A stretch of 64,000 bases of DNA from Rouxiella sp. WC2420 (GTDB taxonomy: Bacteria; Pseudomonadota; Gammaproteobacteria; Enterobacterales; Enterobacteriaceae): the NCBI RefSeq assembly GCF_041200025.1, contig NZ_CP165628.1, positions 1,240,001-1,304,000 of the forward strand. Reading direction: 5' to 3'. The notes beneath the pieces were generated by a model. That model had not been told where the DNA came from. It searched no databases and saw nothing but the letters and a program-made list of their open reading frames with translations. Numbering within the stretch: position 1 is the first letter of the stretch; each line of letters opens with the position of its first letter. Made by a program: the position numbers and the translations under genes. Shown piece by piece: positions 1 through 8,311 of the stretch.

Positions 1-1
1 G

Positions 2-532
2 CAGGCGCTGATGTCGGGTGATGCCGACTTTGGCATTATGCTTAATCCGCAAACCTCGCGTGAGTTGCAGGTCAGGGCATTTGCCGAAATCAATTTGGGC
101 ATCGTGGTTCCTAAAAATCATCCGCTGGCCGCAAGAAGCGGGGTGAGATTTAATCAGTGTCTGGAATATCCGTTTATTATTCCGTCTGCGCCGCTAATGC
201 TGTCCGGTCCGGTCGAGGCGTTGCTGAATATTAACGGCGGGATGGTGAAAGAGGTCGCCGTTTCCAACAATATCCATATGATTCGTTCGTTGATTAAAGA
301 GCAGATTGGCATCGGTATTCTCTGCTGGCTGGATATCATGGATGAAGTGATTAGCGGAGAGTTGGCGTTTATTCCCCTTACCGATCCACAACTTAAGACA
401 TTTACCCTGTCGCTGTGTGTTGCCCCGGCGCGGCAGCTTTCTTTGGCTGCCTCGATGATGCTAAAGCAACTTGAGATGCTGTTTAGTCAGATTCAGACCC
501 AGGGACTGAATGCTGGATCTTTTGCACCGTAA
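2..532 (+). CDS. LysR-family transcriptional regulator, C-terminal part (truncated by window start)
   Basis: The reading frame is open from the first bases, so the gene begins upstream and only about 176 residues of the effector-binding domain are visible. Features typical of the LysR periplasmic-binding-protein-like fold are visible: a GDADFGI segment near the start, a VVPKNHPLA strand-turn, and the late GIGILCW stretch corresponding to the family's usual 'G-G-I-x-x-L-P' region. The DNA-binding helix-turn-helix lies outside the window. It precedes and is co-oriented with the catabolic genes starting at 796, so it probably controls them. The inducer is unknown. Near-certain family, unknown specificity. 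Confidence 0.85.
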   Translation, partial: QALMSGDADFGIMLNPQTSRELQVRAFAEINLGIVVPKNHPLAARSGVRFNQCLEYPFIIPSAPLMLSGPVEALLNINGGMVKEVAVSNNIHMIRSLIKEQIGIGILCWLDIMDEVISGELAFIPLTDPQLKTFTLSLCVAPARQLSLAASMMLKQLEMLFSQIQTQGLNAGSFAP

Positions 533-571
533 TGGTGCAACGTGCTCTGCTTTGAATCAAAGGTTGCAGAG
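522..571 (+). other. Two small inverted repeats at the 3' end of the LysR gene
   Basis: TTGCACC/GGTGCAA (522-528 and 534-540) spans the stop codon, and CTCTGC/GCAGAG (545-550 and 566-571) follows at once. Neither is followed by a good T tract. They may act as a weak terminator or attenuator before the next gene. The rest of 572-795 shows no other gene. Confidence 0.3.
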
Positions 572-795
572 TAAGGTGGCGATATTTTAGCCACTACTCA
601 CCCATAAAGCGCATGGATGGGGCTTTCCACAAGTTGGCATCGTTTTTGTATAACTCACAGTGAGTAGAAGCGGTCAGTGCAGACAGCTGCATGGGACATT
701 GCTCAGCAACCATTTCGCAATTCAAACTTTGCGCCGAATGGGAGGCTGAGCCGCATTTGCTTGCCCTCTCTTCGGCTTTGATAAGGAGAGGAGCA

Positions 796-1785
796 ATGAA
801 ATTGAGTTTCGGGTTTCCCCTGTCGCGTTGTGCGTTAGGCACGCTGTTGCTGGGAAGTATTTCCCTGACCGCTCATGCCGATGAAAAAATCACTTTGTTG
901 ACGTCTTGGTACGCGCAGGCTGAACAAGGGGGCTATTATCAGGCATTAGCCACGGGTATTTACAAACGTTACGGGCTGGATGTCACCATTCAATCCGGCG
1001 GGCCGCAGGTCAACGGCATGCAGTTGCTGCTGGCAAAACGCGCCGATGTGATAATCGGTTACGACCTGCAACTGCTTGACGCCGTTCAGCGCGGATTCCC
1101 GGCCAAAGCCATCGCCGCCCCGTTCCAATACGATCCGCAAGGCCTGTTGACGCACGCTTCAGTTACCTCACTTAATGGCCTGCAAGGCAAAACCATTCTG
1201 GTGTCCAGTTCCGGGCAATCTACCTGGTGGCCGTGGCTGAAAGAGCAATACCACCTCAGCGATTCACAGGCTCGCCCTTACACCTTCAATATCCAACCGT
1301 TTGTCGCCGATGACAATGTCGCTCAGCAGGCCTATGTCAGCTCCGAAGTGTTTCAGGCCAAAAAGGCCGGGGTCAAATCCAACTTTTTCCTGTTTTCGGA
1401 ACACGGCTATCCGCCCTATGGCGGCATCCTGATCACCCGCGATGACTTGATTGCCAGCCGCAAAGAGACAATGGCTAAATTCGTCAAGGCGTCGATGGAA
1501 GGTTGGGTCAGCTATCTTGATAATCCGGCACCGGGTAACGCGCTGATTAAAAAGGATAACCCCAAAATGGAAGACGATCTTTTGGCCTGGGCTGTTGCAC
1601 AAATCAAACAGCACCACCTGATTGACGGCGGAGATGCGACAGCGCAGGGCTGGGGCACGATGACCGATGCGCGCTGGCAGAAAACCCGCGATTTCATGGT
1701 TAACGCGAAATTGCTGAAAGCCGACACCGACTGGAAGCAGGCGTACACCACTGAATTCGTGAAGAATCTGCACGTCGAACCTTAA
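796..1785 (+). CDS. ABC transporter substrate-binding protein, NMT1/SsuA-like, exported
   Basis: A 329-residue periplasmic solute-binding protein of the NMT1/THI5/SsuA/TauA type. The start at 796 is chosen over an upstream in-frame ATG because AGGAGAGG sits just before it. It also gives a clean signal peptide: basic MKLSFGFPLSR, a hydrophobic core, then cleavage after AHA near residue 26. The mature protein starts with the T-S-W-Y-A-Q-A-E segment, in the position where this family contacts its ligand. No permease or ATPase gene lies in the visible part of the locus, so the partners must be upstream or elsewhere. Linkage to a deaminase, oxygenases and a hydrolase suggests a nitrogen-containing ligand. 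The ligand itself cannot be read from sequence. Confidence 0.85.
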   Translation: MKLSFGFPLSRCALGTLLLGSISLTAHADEKITLLTSWYAQAEQGGYYQALATGIYKRYGLDVTIQSGGPQVNGMQLLLAKRADVIIGYDLQLLDAVQRGFPAKAIAAPFQYDPQGLLTHASVTSLNGLQGKTILVSSSGQSTWWPWLKEQYHLSDSQARPYTFNIQPFVADDNVAQQAYVSSEVFQAKKAGVKSNFFLFSEHGYPPYGGILITRDDLIASRKETMAKFVKASMEGWVSYLDNPAPGNALIKKDNPKMEDDLLAWAVAQIKQHHLIDGGDATAQGWGTMTDARWQKTRDFMVNAKLLKADTDWKQAYTTEFVKNLHVEP

Positions 1786-1795
1786 GGGGATTGCT

Positions 1796-3214
1796 ATGTC
1801 ACTGCTAATCAAAAATGCCCACGCCATCCTTACTGGTTTGCCCGGTGAGCAAGCACGCCGTGCAGGACCCGATATTCGTGTGCGCGACGGGGTAATCGAG
1901 GCCATCGGGCATCTTGCGCCGCTGGCCGATGAACGGTTGATCGACGCGCGCGATTGCGTGGTTTATCCGGCCTGGGTAAACACTCATCATCACCTTTTTC
2001 AATCGCTGCTGAAAGGCGAACCGCAGGGGTTGAACCAGAGTTTAACAGCCTGGCTGAGCGCTACGCCGTATCGTTTTCGCGCTGCGTTTGACGAGCCGAC
2101 TTTTCGTCTGGCGGTGCGTATTGGCCTGATTGAACTGCTGCGTTCCGGCTGCGCTACCGTGGCCGATCACAACTATCTCTACTGGCCCGACATGCCTTTC
2201 GACACTTCGCAAATCATCTTCGAAGAGGGGGAAGCGCTGGGCATGCGCATAGTGCTGTGTCGTGGCGGGGCGACCCAGTCGCGGGCTATCGAACAGAACC
2301 TACCCTTGGCGCTGCGACCAGAAAGTTATGAACATTACATGGCCGATATCGAACGTCTGGTCAGCCGTTATCACGACGCGCGGCCAACCTCGATGAGGCG
2401 GGTGGTGATGGCGCCCACCACGCTGCTGCACTCTGCGCCGCCTTCACAGCTACGAGAAATGGCGGCATTGGCGCGGCGTTTGGGCATTCGTATGCACAGC
2501 CATCTTTCTGAAACTGTCGATTATCTCGATGCGGCACGGGCCAGGTTCAATATGACGCCGGTACAGTTTTGTGCCGAGCACGACTGGCTGGGTGAAGATG
2601 TCTGGTTCGCGCATCTGGTAAAACTGCTACCTGAAGAAATTACTCTTTTGGGCAAAACCGGCACCGGCATCGCGCACTGTCCGCAAAGCAACGGGCGGCT
2701 GGGAAGTGGGATCGCCGATCTGTTGGCATTAGAGCTGGCGGGTGTGCCGGTTTCACTTGGCGTTGACGGCGCGGCTTCAAACGAAGCGGCAGATATGCAG
2801 AGCGAGGCCCATGCGGCCTGGCTGTTGCAACGGGCGCGTAAAGGAATGCAGGCGCAGCCGCGCTATGATGGTGGAACTTTTGAAGGCGGCGGCGATGCCG
2901 TCAGCATTGAGGACGTGGTGCGCTGGGGAAGCGCGGGCGGGGCGAATGTCCTTGGATTATCCCGCAGCGGCACGATTGAGGTCGGTATGCAGGCGGATAT
3001 CGCCGTTTATCGCCTCGACGATCCGCGCTACTTCGGGCTGCACGACATGGCCATTGGGCCGGTAGCCTGCGGCGGGCGGGCTTCGCTCAAGGCTCTGATG
3101 GTCAATGGTCGGCCGATCGTTGAAGACGACACCGTGCCGGGAGTGGATCTTGAGACCATGCGCCGTGACGCGATGGCAGCAGTCCGTACCTTACAGCAGC
3201 GTGCAAACGCCTAA
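1796..3214 (+). CDS. Amidohydrolase, ATZ/TRZ / 8-oxoguanine-deaminase-like
   Basis: A 472-residue metal-dependent amidohydrolase of the cyclic-deaminase branch (hydroxyatrazine hydrolase, 8-oxoguanine deaminase, SsnA). Metal-site residues are visible in order: HxH at His64/His66 in NTHHHLFQS, His234/His236 and Glu239 in MHSHLSET, His294 in AHCPQSN, and Asp324 in GVDGAASNE. The last motif is characteristic of the 8-oxoguanine-deaminase group. It probably removes ammonia or an amine from an aromatic N-heterocycle in the cytosol. The start lies 10 nt after the substrate-binding protein gene, preceded by AAGGGG, so the two are co-transcribed. Family is secure; the actual substrate is inferred only as an N-heterocycle. 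Confidence 0.85.
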   Translation: MSLLIKNAHAILTGLPGEQARRAGPDIRVRDGVIEAIGHLAPLADERLIDARDCVVYPAWVNTHHHLFQSLLKGEPQGLNQSLTAWLSATPYRFRAAFDEPTFRLAVRIGLIELLRSGCATVADHNYLYWPDMPFDTSQIIFEEGEALGMRIVLCRGGATQSRAIEQNLPLALRPESYEHYMADIERLVSRYHDARPTSMRRVVMAPTTLLHSAPPSQLREMAALARRLGIRMHSHLSETVDYLDAARARFNMTPVQFCAEHDWLGEDVWFAHLVKLLPEEITLLGKTGTGIAHCPQSNGRLGSGIADLLALELAGVPVSLGVDGAASNEAADMQSEAHAAWLLQRARKGMQAQPRYDGGTFEGGGDAVSIEDVVRWGSAGGANVLGLSRSGTIEVGMQADIAVYRLDDPRYFGLHDMAIGPVACGGRASLKALMVNGRPIVEDDTVPGVDLETMRRDAMAAVRTLQQRANA

Positions 3215-3243
3215 AATTACTGGATTCGAACAGGACAAAAATT

Positions 3244-4233
3244 ATGAACAACCTAAATGAAAACAACGGTTATGCCTTACAGGAATTGGAAAAAGAAGCC
3301 CAGATGGGCGCGATGGGAGAAGAAACTTTTAGCCGCGAGGTGCGCTGCATAGATCTCAGTGACTTTGAACATCGTAAAAGTGAGATTGCCGACCAACTGT
3401 GGCAGGCGGCGGTCGAAATAGGCTTTTTCCAGGTCAGTAATCACGGTATTGAGCTGGCCGATATCCGCAATGCCTTCGGCATGACCGAGCAATTTTTCGC
3501 GCTGCCCAATGAGGTGAAGGCGCAATATCCGTTGGCGCGCAATGCCGGTTGGGAGAACAAATCGCAGGTGCGCCCTTCAACAAAAACGCCGGACCAGAAA
3601 GAGTCATACCAGATAACTCGCCCTTTAATGAACGGCCTGTGGCCGAGCCAGCAGGAGTTGCCTGAGTTCAAAAGCACCATGTTGACGTTTGAGTCGCAGT
3701 GTTGGCAGCTAGGTATGAAACTGCTCTCATGTTTCGCGCTTAAACTGGGCTTCCCCGAGCCTTTCTTCGAGCAGGCACATAATCCGGATCAGCAGACTTA
3801 TCAAAGCACGTTGCGGATGCTGCACTATTACGCGACCGAACAGTCACAGCAAGGGATGTGGCGAGCCGGGGCGCATACTGATTTTGACTGTCTGACGTTA
3901 CTGTTCCAGCGTCCGGGGCAGGGTGGTTTGCAGGTTTGTCCGGGTAAAGACCATGAGAGCCAGCAGTGGACGAGTATCGAGCCGCGCGAAGAGGTGATCA
4001 CCTGTAATATCGGCGACATGCTGATGCGCTGGAGCGACGACCAACTGCCGTCGAACTTCCATCGCGTCCGCAGCCCGCTGCCGGGGGAATATCAGGGCGC
4101 GCGCTACAGTCTGGCATTTTTCTGTCAGGCTAACAAAGACGTCGAAATTCTTGGCCCGCAGGCTAAATACCCCGCTATTAGCGCAGCGGATTATTTGCAA
4201 CAGCGTATTCAGGCGAATTTTGCCAAAGGATAA
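3244..4233 (+). CDS. 2-oxoglutarate/Fe(II) oxygenase, isopenicillin-N-synthase family
   Basis: A 329-residue member of the isopenicillin N synthase-like dioxygenases. The non-haem iron triad is intact: His211 and Asp213 in AHTDFDCLTLL and His273 in NFHRVRSP. Arg287 and Ser289 in RYSLAFF form the RxS motif that binds the 2-oxoglutarate carboxylate. The N-terminal domain has the usual FFQVSNHGI segment. It hydroxylates or desaturates an unknown substrate, consuming O2 and 2-oxoglutarate. It is the last gene before a strong terminator at 4261, so it ends the 796-4233 transcription unit. The neighbouring deaminase suggests both act on the same compound or its product. Confidence 0.85.
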   Translation: MNNLNENNGYALQELEKEAQMGAMGEETFSREVRCIDLSDFEHRKSEIADQLWQAAVEIGFFQVSNHGIELADIRNAFGMTEQFFALPNEVKAQYPLARNAGWENKSQVRPSTKTPDQKESYQITRPLMNGLWPSQQELPEFKSTMLTFESQCWQLGMKLLSCFALKLGFPEPFFEQAHNPDQQTYQSTLRMLHYYATEQSQQGMWRAGAHTDFDCLTLLFQRPGQGGLQVCPGKDHESQQWTSIEPREEVITCNIGDMLMRWSDDQLPSNFHRVRSPLPGEYQGARYSLAFFCQANKDVEILGPQAKYPAISAADYLQQRIQANFAKG

Positions 4234-4260
4234 AGGTCGGATTTAGTTTGCTGAATATAT

Positions 4261-4288
4261 AAAACACAGCCCTCGAGGCTGTGTTTTT
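4261..4288 (+). terminator. Rho-independent terminator after the oxygenase gene
   Basis: An 11-bp perfect stem, AAAACACAGCC (4261-4271) with GGCTGTGTTTT (4277-4287), around a CTCGA loop and ending in a T run. It separates the first catabolic operon from the monooxygenase operon that follows. Confidence 0.9.
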
Positions 4289-4465
4289 GCAGCTAGGTGC
4301 AGGTAATGTTCAATCAGGTCAAGCGGCTTCCCACCGTGAGAGCATCATAATTTTATGCTCAGTCAGAAGATTTATAATATTTTACCATCTCTGGTCTGTT
4401 CAATAGTCTTGAATCCTACAAGCGGGTGAAAGTTATCTCACTCACGCCATTCACAGGACGCAGAC

Positions 4466-5740
4466 ATGACAGACGAAATAACAAAAATTGATACGTTGGT
4501 GGTCGGTGCAGGGCAGGCCGGAGTCGCGATGAGTGAGCACTTGACTCGGCTCGGCATCCCGCATCTGGTTTTGGAAAAAAATCGTATCGCCGAAGCCTGG
4601 ATCAGCTGCCGCTGGGATTCTCTGGTCGCCAACGGACCCGCCTGGCACGATCGTTTTCCGGGCATGGAATTCAAAGACACCGGCCCTGACGGCTTCGTGC
4701 CGAAAGATCAGGTTGCCGAGTATTTCGCTGATTATGCTGACAAATTTAATGCGCCGATCCGCACGGGAATTGAAGTCAAAAAGGTTGAACGTAACCTGGG
4801 CCGTGCGGGGTTCAGGGTTGAAACCTCCGAGGGCGTGATCGAAGCCCTGCGCGTGGTGGCAGCCACGGGTCCGTTCCAGCGCCCGGTGATCCCACCAATC
4901 GCTCCGCAACAAAGCAGCCTGCATCAGATTCACTCGGCCAATTACCATAACCCACAACAGTTGCCCGAAGGCGGTGTGCTGGTGGTCGGAGCAGGCTCTT
5001 CTGGCGTGCAGATTGCCGATGAACTGCAACGGGCGGGCAAAAAAGTCTATCTTTCCGTGGGGCCTCATGATCGCCCGCCACGCGCCTATCGCAACCGTGA
5101 TTTCTGCTGGTGGCTTGGCGTGCTGGGCCTGTGGGACGTTGCCGCCAGCCAGCCGGGCAGAGAGCATGTGACTATTGCCGTCAGCGGCGCGCGCGGCGGT
5201 CACACTGTTGATTTCCGCCGTCTGGCCAATCAGGGTGTAAATTTGGTGGGATTAACCAAAGATTTCCAAAATGACGTGGTAACTTTCCAGTCAGATCTCA
5301 GTGATAACGTTAATCGCGGTGATGAAAATTACCTCTCATTGCTCGACGCCGCCGATGCCTATATCGCCCGCAATGGCCTTGAACTTCCTGAAGAACCTGA
5401 AGCGCGACACTTCATCGCTGACCCTGCATGCATGACCCATCCCACCTTACAGCTTGATCTGGTCGCTGCCGGCGTTACCTCGATTATCTGGGCGACAGGC
5501 TATGTGGCGGATTACAGCTGGCTCAAGGTCAACGCGTTTGATGAAAATAACAAACCTAAGCACCAGCGCGGTGTTTCCAGCGAAGCGGGCGTTTATTTCC
5601 TCGGGCTGCCGTGGCTGTCACGTCGCGGATCGACCTTTATCTGGGGCGTATGGCACGACGCGAAATTCATTGCCGACCAAATCGCTATCCAGCGTCAGTA
5701 CAGTGAATATCGCGCAGCAGACTCTGGCTCTTTGAAATAA
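4466..5740 (+). CDS. FAD/NAD(P)-dependent monooxygenase (flavin-containing monooxygenase family)
   Basis: A 424-residue flavoprotein with two Rossmann dinucleotide motifs: GAGQAG at residues 14-19 for FAD and GAGSSG at 175-180 for NADPH. The linking segment includes an ATGPF stretch and an H-x-x-x-Y signature (HSANYH, about residue 156), as in class B flavin monooxygenases. It probably adds one oxygen to a nitrogen, sulfur or carbonyl of its substrate. The ATG is preceded by a weak CAGGACGCAGAC region. It opens the second operon of the locus with the Rid, DUF1028 and M20 genes 24 nt or less apart or overlapping. A Baeyer-Villiger or N-hydroxylating role are both possible. Confidence 0.85.
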   Translation: MTDEITKIDTLVVGAGQAGVAMSEHLTRLGIPHLVLEKNRIAEAWISCRWDSLVANGPAWHDRFPGMEFKDTGPDGFVPKDQVAEYFADYADKFNAPIRTGIEVKKVERNLGRAGFRVETSEGVIEALRVVAATGPFQRPVIPPIAPQQSSLHQIHSANYHNPQQLPEGGVLVVGAGSSGVQIADELQRAGKKVYLSVGPHDRPPRAYRNRDFCWWLGVLGLWDVAASQPGREHVTIAVSGARGGHTVDFRRLANQGVNLVGLTKDFQNDVVTFQSDLSDNVNRGDENYLSLLDAADAYIARNGLELPEEPEARHFIADPACMTHPTLQLDLVAAGVTSIIWATGYVADYSWLKVNAFDENNKPKHQRGVSSEAGVYFLGLPWLSRRGSTFIWGVWHDAKFIADQIAIQRQYSEYRAADSGSLK

Positions 5741-5764
5741 TTCATCAACAGCAGGAATAAATCG

Positions 5765-6199
5765 ATGCCAACACATACTCGTATTCGCATGTTTAATACC
5801 AAAGAAACCTATCCGAATCAGACGCTGGATAACGATCTTTGCCAGGCCGTTCGCGCAGGCAATACTGTTTACGTGCGTGGGCAGGTCGGAACCGATTTTG
5901 AAGGCAATCTGATTGGATTGGGGGATCCGCGCGCGCAGGCCGAGCAGGCGATGAAAAATGCCAAACAGCTGCTTGAAGAAGCCGGTAGCGAGCTGTCGCA
6001 TATCGTCAAAACCACGACCTATCTTATCGATCCGCGCTATCGCGAGCCGGTATATCAGGAAGTGGGCAAATGGCTGAAAGGCGTATTCCCGATTTCAACG
6101 GGTCTGGTGGTTTCGGCGCTGGGCCAGCCACAGTGGCTGATGGAAATCGATATTATCGCGGTGATCCCCGATGATTATGTCGCCAGGGGGGCTGAATGA
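5765..6199 (+). CDS. Rid-family (YjgF/YER057c/UK114) protein lacking the canonical RidA arginine
   Basis: A 144-residue protein of the RidA superfamily, with the trimer-forming core visible as YVRGQVG, the ALKN-type helix (QAMKNAKQLLEEAG) and TTYLIDPRYREPVYQEV. Canonical RidA has an arginine shortly after the proline of the 'P-x-R' turn, and this arginine deaminates imines. Here the equivalent stretch reads FPISTGLVVSALG without arginine. It therefore probably belongs to one of the non-deaminase Rid subgroups often found in degradation operons. Its stop overlaps the start of the next gene (ATGA), indicating translational coupling. Confidence 0.85.
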   Translation: MPTHTRIRMFNTKETYPNQTLDNDLCQAVRAGNTVYVRGQVGTDFEGNLIGLGDPRAQAEQAMKNAKQLLEEAGSELSHIVKTTTYLIDPRYREPVYQEVGKWLKGVFPISTGLVVSALGQPQWLMEIDIIAVIPDDYVARGAE

Positions 6200-6870
6200 C
6201 TTTTTCTATCGCCGCCCGCTGCCCCGAAACCGGGCAGCTGGGGATTGCCCTTAGTTCCTCAAGCATTGCCGTGGGTGCGCGATGCCCCTGGCTGCAGCCC
6301 GGCGTCGGAGCTGTATCGAGCCAGAACATTACTCTACCCGCGCTGGGCCAGTTTGTTCTAAGCGAACTCAGCCTTGGTACGAATCCCTCGCAGGCGCTTG
6401 AAAAGGCGCTGGCGAGCAATGTGTTTAGTGAGTATCGACAGCTTACGGCGATCAATGTTCACGGTGAAAGTGCGGTATTCAGCGGTGAAAAAACGCTGGG
6501 ACTGAACCACGCGGTGCAAGGCAAAGACTGTGTCGCCGCGGGGAATATGTTGGCTGACAAAGCAGTAATCAGTGCCATGGTGACGGCCTTTGAAGGCGCT
6601 ACGGGGCAACTGGCCAATCGATTACTGGCGGCGATGCAGGCAGCCGTAGTTGCGGGCGGTGAAGCCGGGCCGGTGCATTCGGCGGCGATGAAGATCGTTG
6701 GCAGTCACAGCTGGCCGATTGTCGATCTGCGGGTTGACTGGACCGAGCAGGATCCTATCACCGAACTTTGCGCACTGTGGCAAGCCTATGAACCGCAGAT
6801 GCAGGCATATATTACCCGTGCGCTGGATCCTCGCGAGGCGCCGAGCTATGGCGTGCCGGGTGATGAATAA
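6196..6870 (+). CDS. DUF1028 family protein
   Basis: A 224-residue protein that starts with the DUF1028 hallmark MTFSIAARCPETGQLGIA, followed by SSSIAVGARCPW and GVGAVSSQN. The family has an Ntn-hydrolase-like fold and often sits beside amidohydrolases, Rid proteins and peptidases in bacterial catabolic clusters. Its reaction is not established. Start and stop both overlap neighbours: ATGA with the Rid gene, and 8 nt with the following hydrolase. It is therefore a tightly coupled operon member. An amidase-type role on a linear intermediate is possible but unproven. Confidence 0.85.
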   Translation: MTFSIAARCPETGQLGIALSSSSIAVGARCPWLQPGVGAVSSQNITLPALGQFVLSELSLGTNPSQALEKALASNVFSEYRQLTAINVHGESAVFSGEKTLGLNHAVQGKDCVAAGNMLADKAVISAMVTAFEGATGQLANRLLAAMQAAVVAGGEAGPVHSAAMKIVGSHSWPIVDLRVDWTEQDPITELCALWQAYEPQMQAYITRALDPREAPSYGVPGDE

Positions 6871-8011
6871 CCGGGTGCGTGGGTTGCTGGATTCGCTGCT
6901 AAAGTTTGACACCACAAGCCGCGAATCCAACCTCGATCTGATTGATTTTATCCAGAAATACCTGTCGAGCTTTGGCATCGAGACACAGCTTTTTCACGAT
7001 CAAACGGGTGCAAAAGCGAATCTTTTTGCCCGCATCGGACCGGCAGGAAACGGCGGGGTTATGCTCTCTGGCCATACCGACGTGGTGCCGGTTGACGGCC
7101 AGCGCTGGGCCTATCCGGCCTTTGCGCTTACCGAGCACCAAGGGCGTTACTATGGCCGTGGCACCGCAGATATGAAGGGTTTTCTGGCTTGCGTATTGGC
7201 AGCGGTCCCCGGTTTTATCGCCCAGCCTTTACGTATGCCGCTGTATCTGGCGTTCTCTTATGATGAAGAGGTCGGATGCCTCGGCGTCCGTAGTCTGGTT
7301 GAACATCTTAAGGCCTCGGCAGAGCGGCCAGCAATGTGTATTGTCGGCGAGCCCACCGGCATGCAGCCGGTGTATGGGCATAAAGGCAAGCTGGCGATGC
7401 GTTGTCATGTTAAAGGCCACGCCTGTCATTCGGCTTATGCGCCGTTGGGGGTTAACGCGATTGCCTATGCAGCCAAACTGGTTAATAAACTGTCGGAACT
7501 GGGTGAGGCGCTGAGCGAACAGCAGGACAGCCGCTTTGATCCCTCTTTTAGTACTTTGCAGGTGGGAACTCTTTGCGGCGGCACGGCGCTGAATATTGTG
7601 CCGCAGGACTGCCAGTTTGATTTCGAAATCCGCCATCTTCCTGATTCGCAAGTAGATTCGGTGGTTAGCGAGTTGCAACAGTACGCTGAGGAAAAATTAT
7701 TGCCAGAGATGAAGCTTCGCGCGCAGGATTGCGATATTAGTTTTCAGCCCTTGAGCGGATATCCCGGATTATTGACCGATCCTCTGTCTGATTTCGCACA
7801 GTGGCTGGCACAGTGGTGCGGCAGTGACGCGTTTTCTACTGTGGCTTTTGGCACGGAAGGTGGACTTTTTGACGAGGCTGGCGTCGCGACACTGGTCTGT
7901 GGTCCGGGAAGTATGGAACAAGGGCATAAACCGGATGAATTCGTCAGCATTGAACAATTAGAAAGCTGTATATTCATGTTGGATAATTTATGTGCATGGA
8001 TGAGAGCGTAG
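6863..8011 (+). CDS. M20-family metallohydrolase, acetylornithine-deacetylase-like (ArgE paralogue)
   Basis: A 382-residue M20 di-zinc amidohydrolase most like acetylornithine deacetylase. Key residues are His71 and Asp73 in SGHTDVVP, Asp103 in GTADMKGF, catalytic Glu135 in YDEEVGC, and EPTG in IVGEPTG. The start at 6863 overlaps the DUF1028 gene by 8 nt. A longer in-frame reading from 6698 would lie inside DUF1028 and encode arginine-rich, non-conserved residues. It hydrolyses an N-acyl or N-carbamoyl bond, perhaps the last step of this catabolic route. The position outside any arginine operon argues against a biosynthetic ArgE role. True substrate unknown. Confidence 0.85.
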   Translation: MNNRVRGLLDSLLKFDTTSRESNLDLIDFIQKYLSSFGIETQLFHDQTGAKANLFARIGPAGNGGVMLSGHTDVVPVDGQRWAYPAFALTEHQGRYYGRGTADMKGFLACVLAAVPGFIAQPLRMPLYLAFSYDEEVGCLGVRSLVEHLKASAERPAMCIVGEPTGMQPVYGHKGKLAMRCHVKGHACHSAYAPLGVNAIAYAAKLVNKLSELGEALSEQQDSRFDPSFSTLQVGTLCGGTALNIVPQDCQFDFEIRHLPDSQVDSVVSELQQYAEEKLLPEMKLRAQDCDISFQPLSGYPGLLTDPLSDFAQWLAQWCGSDAFSTVAFGTEGGLFDEAGVATLVCGPGSMEQGHKPDEFVSIEQLESCIFMLDNLCAWMRA

Positions 8012-8311
8012 AAAAATCGGTTAAATAGTTACTCACTAAAATTAATTATATTCTCTAATCAGTTTTTATTATTGATTAATTCATTGCTGATTAATCACTC
8101 AGTTTAATTCTTGCTCCTGCCAAAAATGCTTGTCAATAATTGCTTAAAAGAGATTTATTTCCTTTTAGATGCCCGTTTAATGCGCAAATTAATTTTGTCA
8201 TAATTGCAAATAAGGTATGCTTGGCCTCTGGAAAAAGGGGTTTCCAGATTGGCTTTTTATACATTTATATAACAAATCGCTTTTATACCAATAAGACAGG
8301 GTTAATTTACC
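8012..8311. other. AT-rich intergenic region upstream of the OprD-like porin
   Basis: 300 bp with no credible gene. It is AT-rich and lies directly before the porin start, so it probably carries the porin promoter. I see no convincing terminator hairpin for the preceding hydrolase gene. Confidence 0.4.

Noticed and set aside
6698-6862. Longer start for the M20 hydrolase
   Set aside because: Would encode 55 non-conserved, Arg-rich residues inside the DUF1028 gene; the ATG at 6863 gives the family N-terminus.
6863-8011. Biosynthetic ArgE
   Set aside because: Embedded in a catabolic operon and overlapping DUF1028; no argBCH genes are adjacent.
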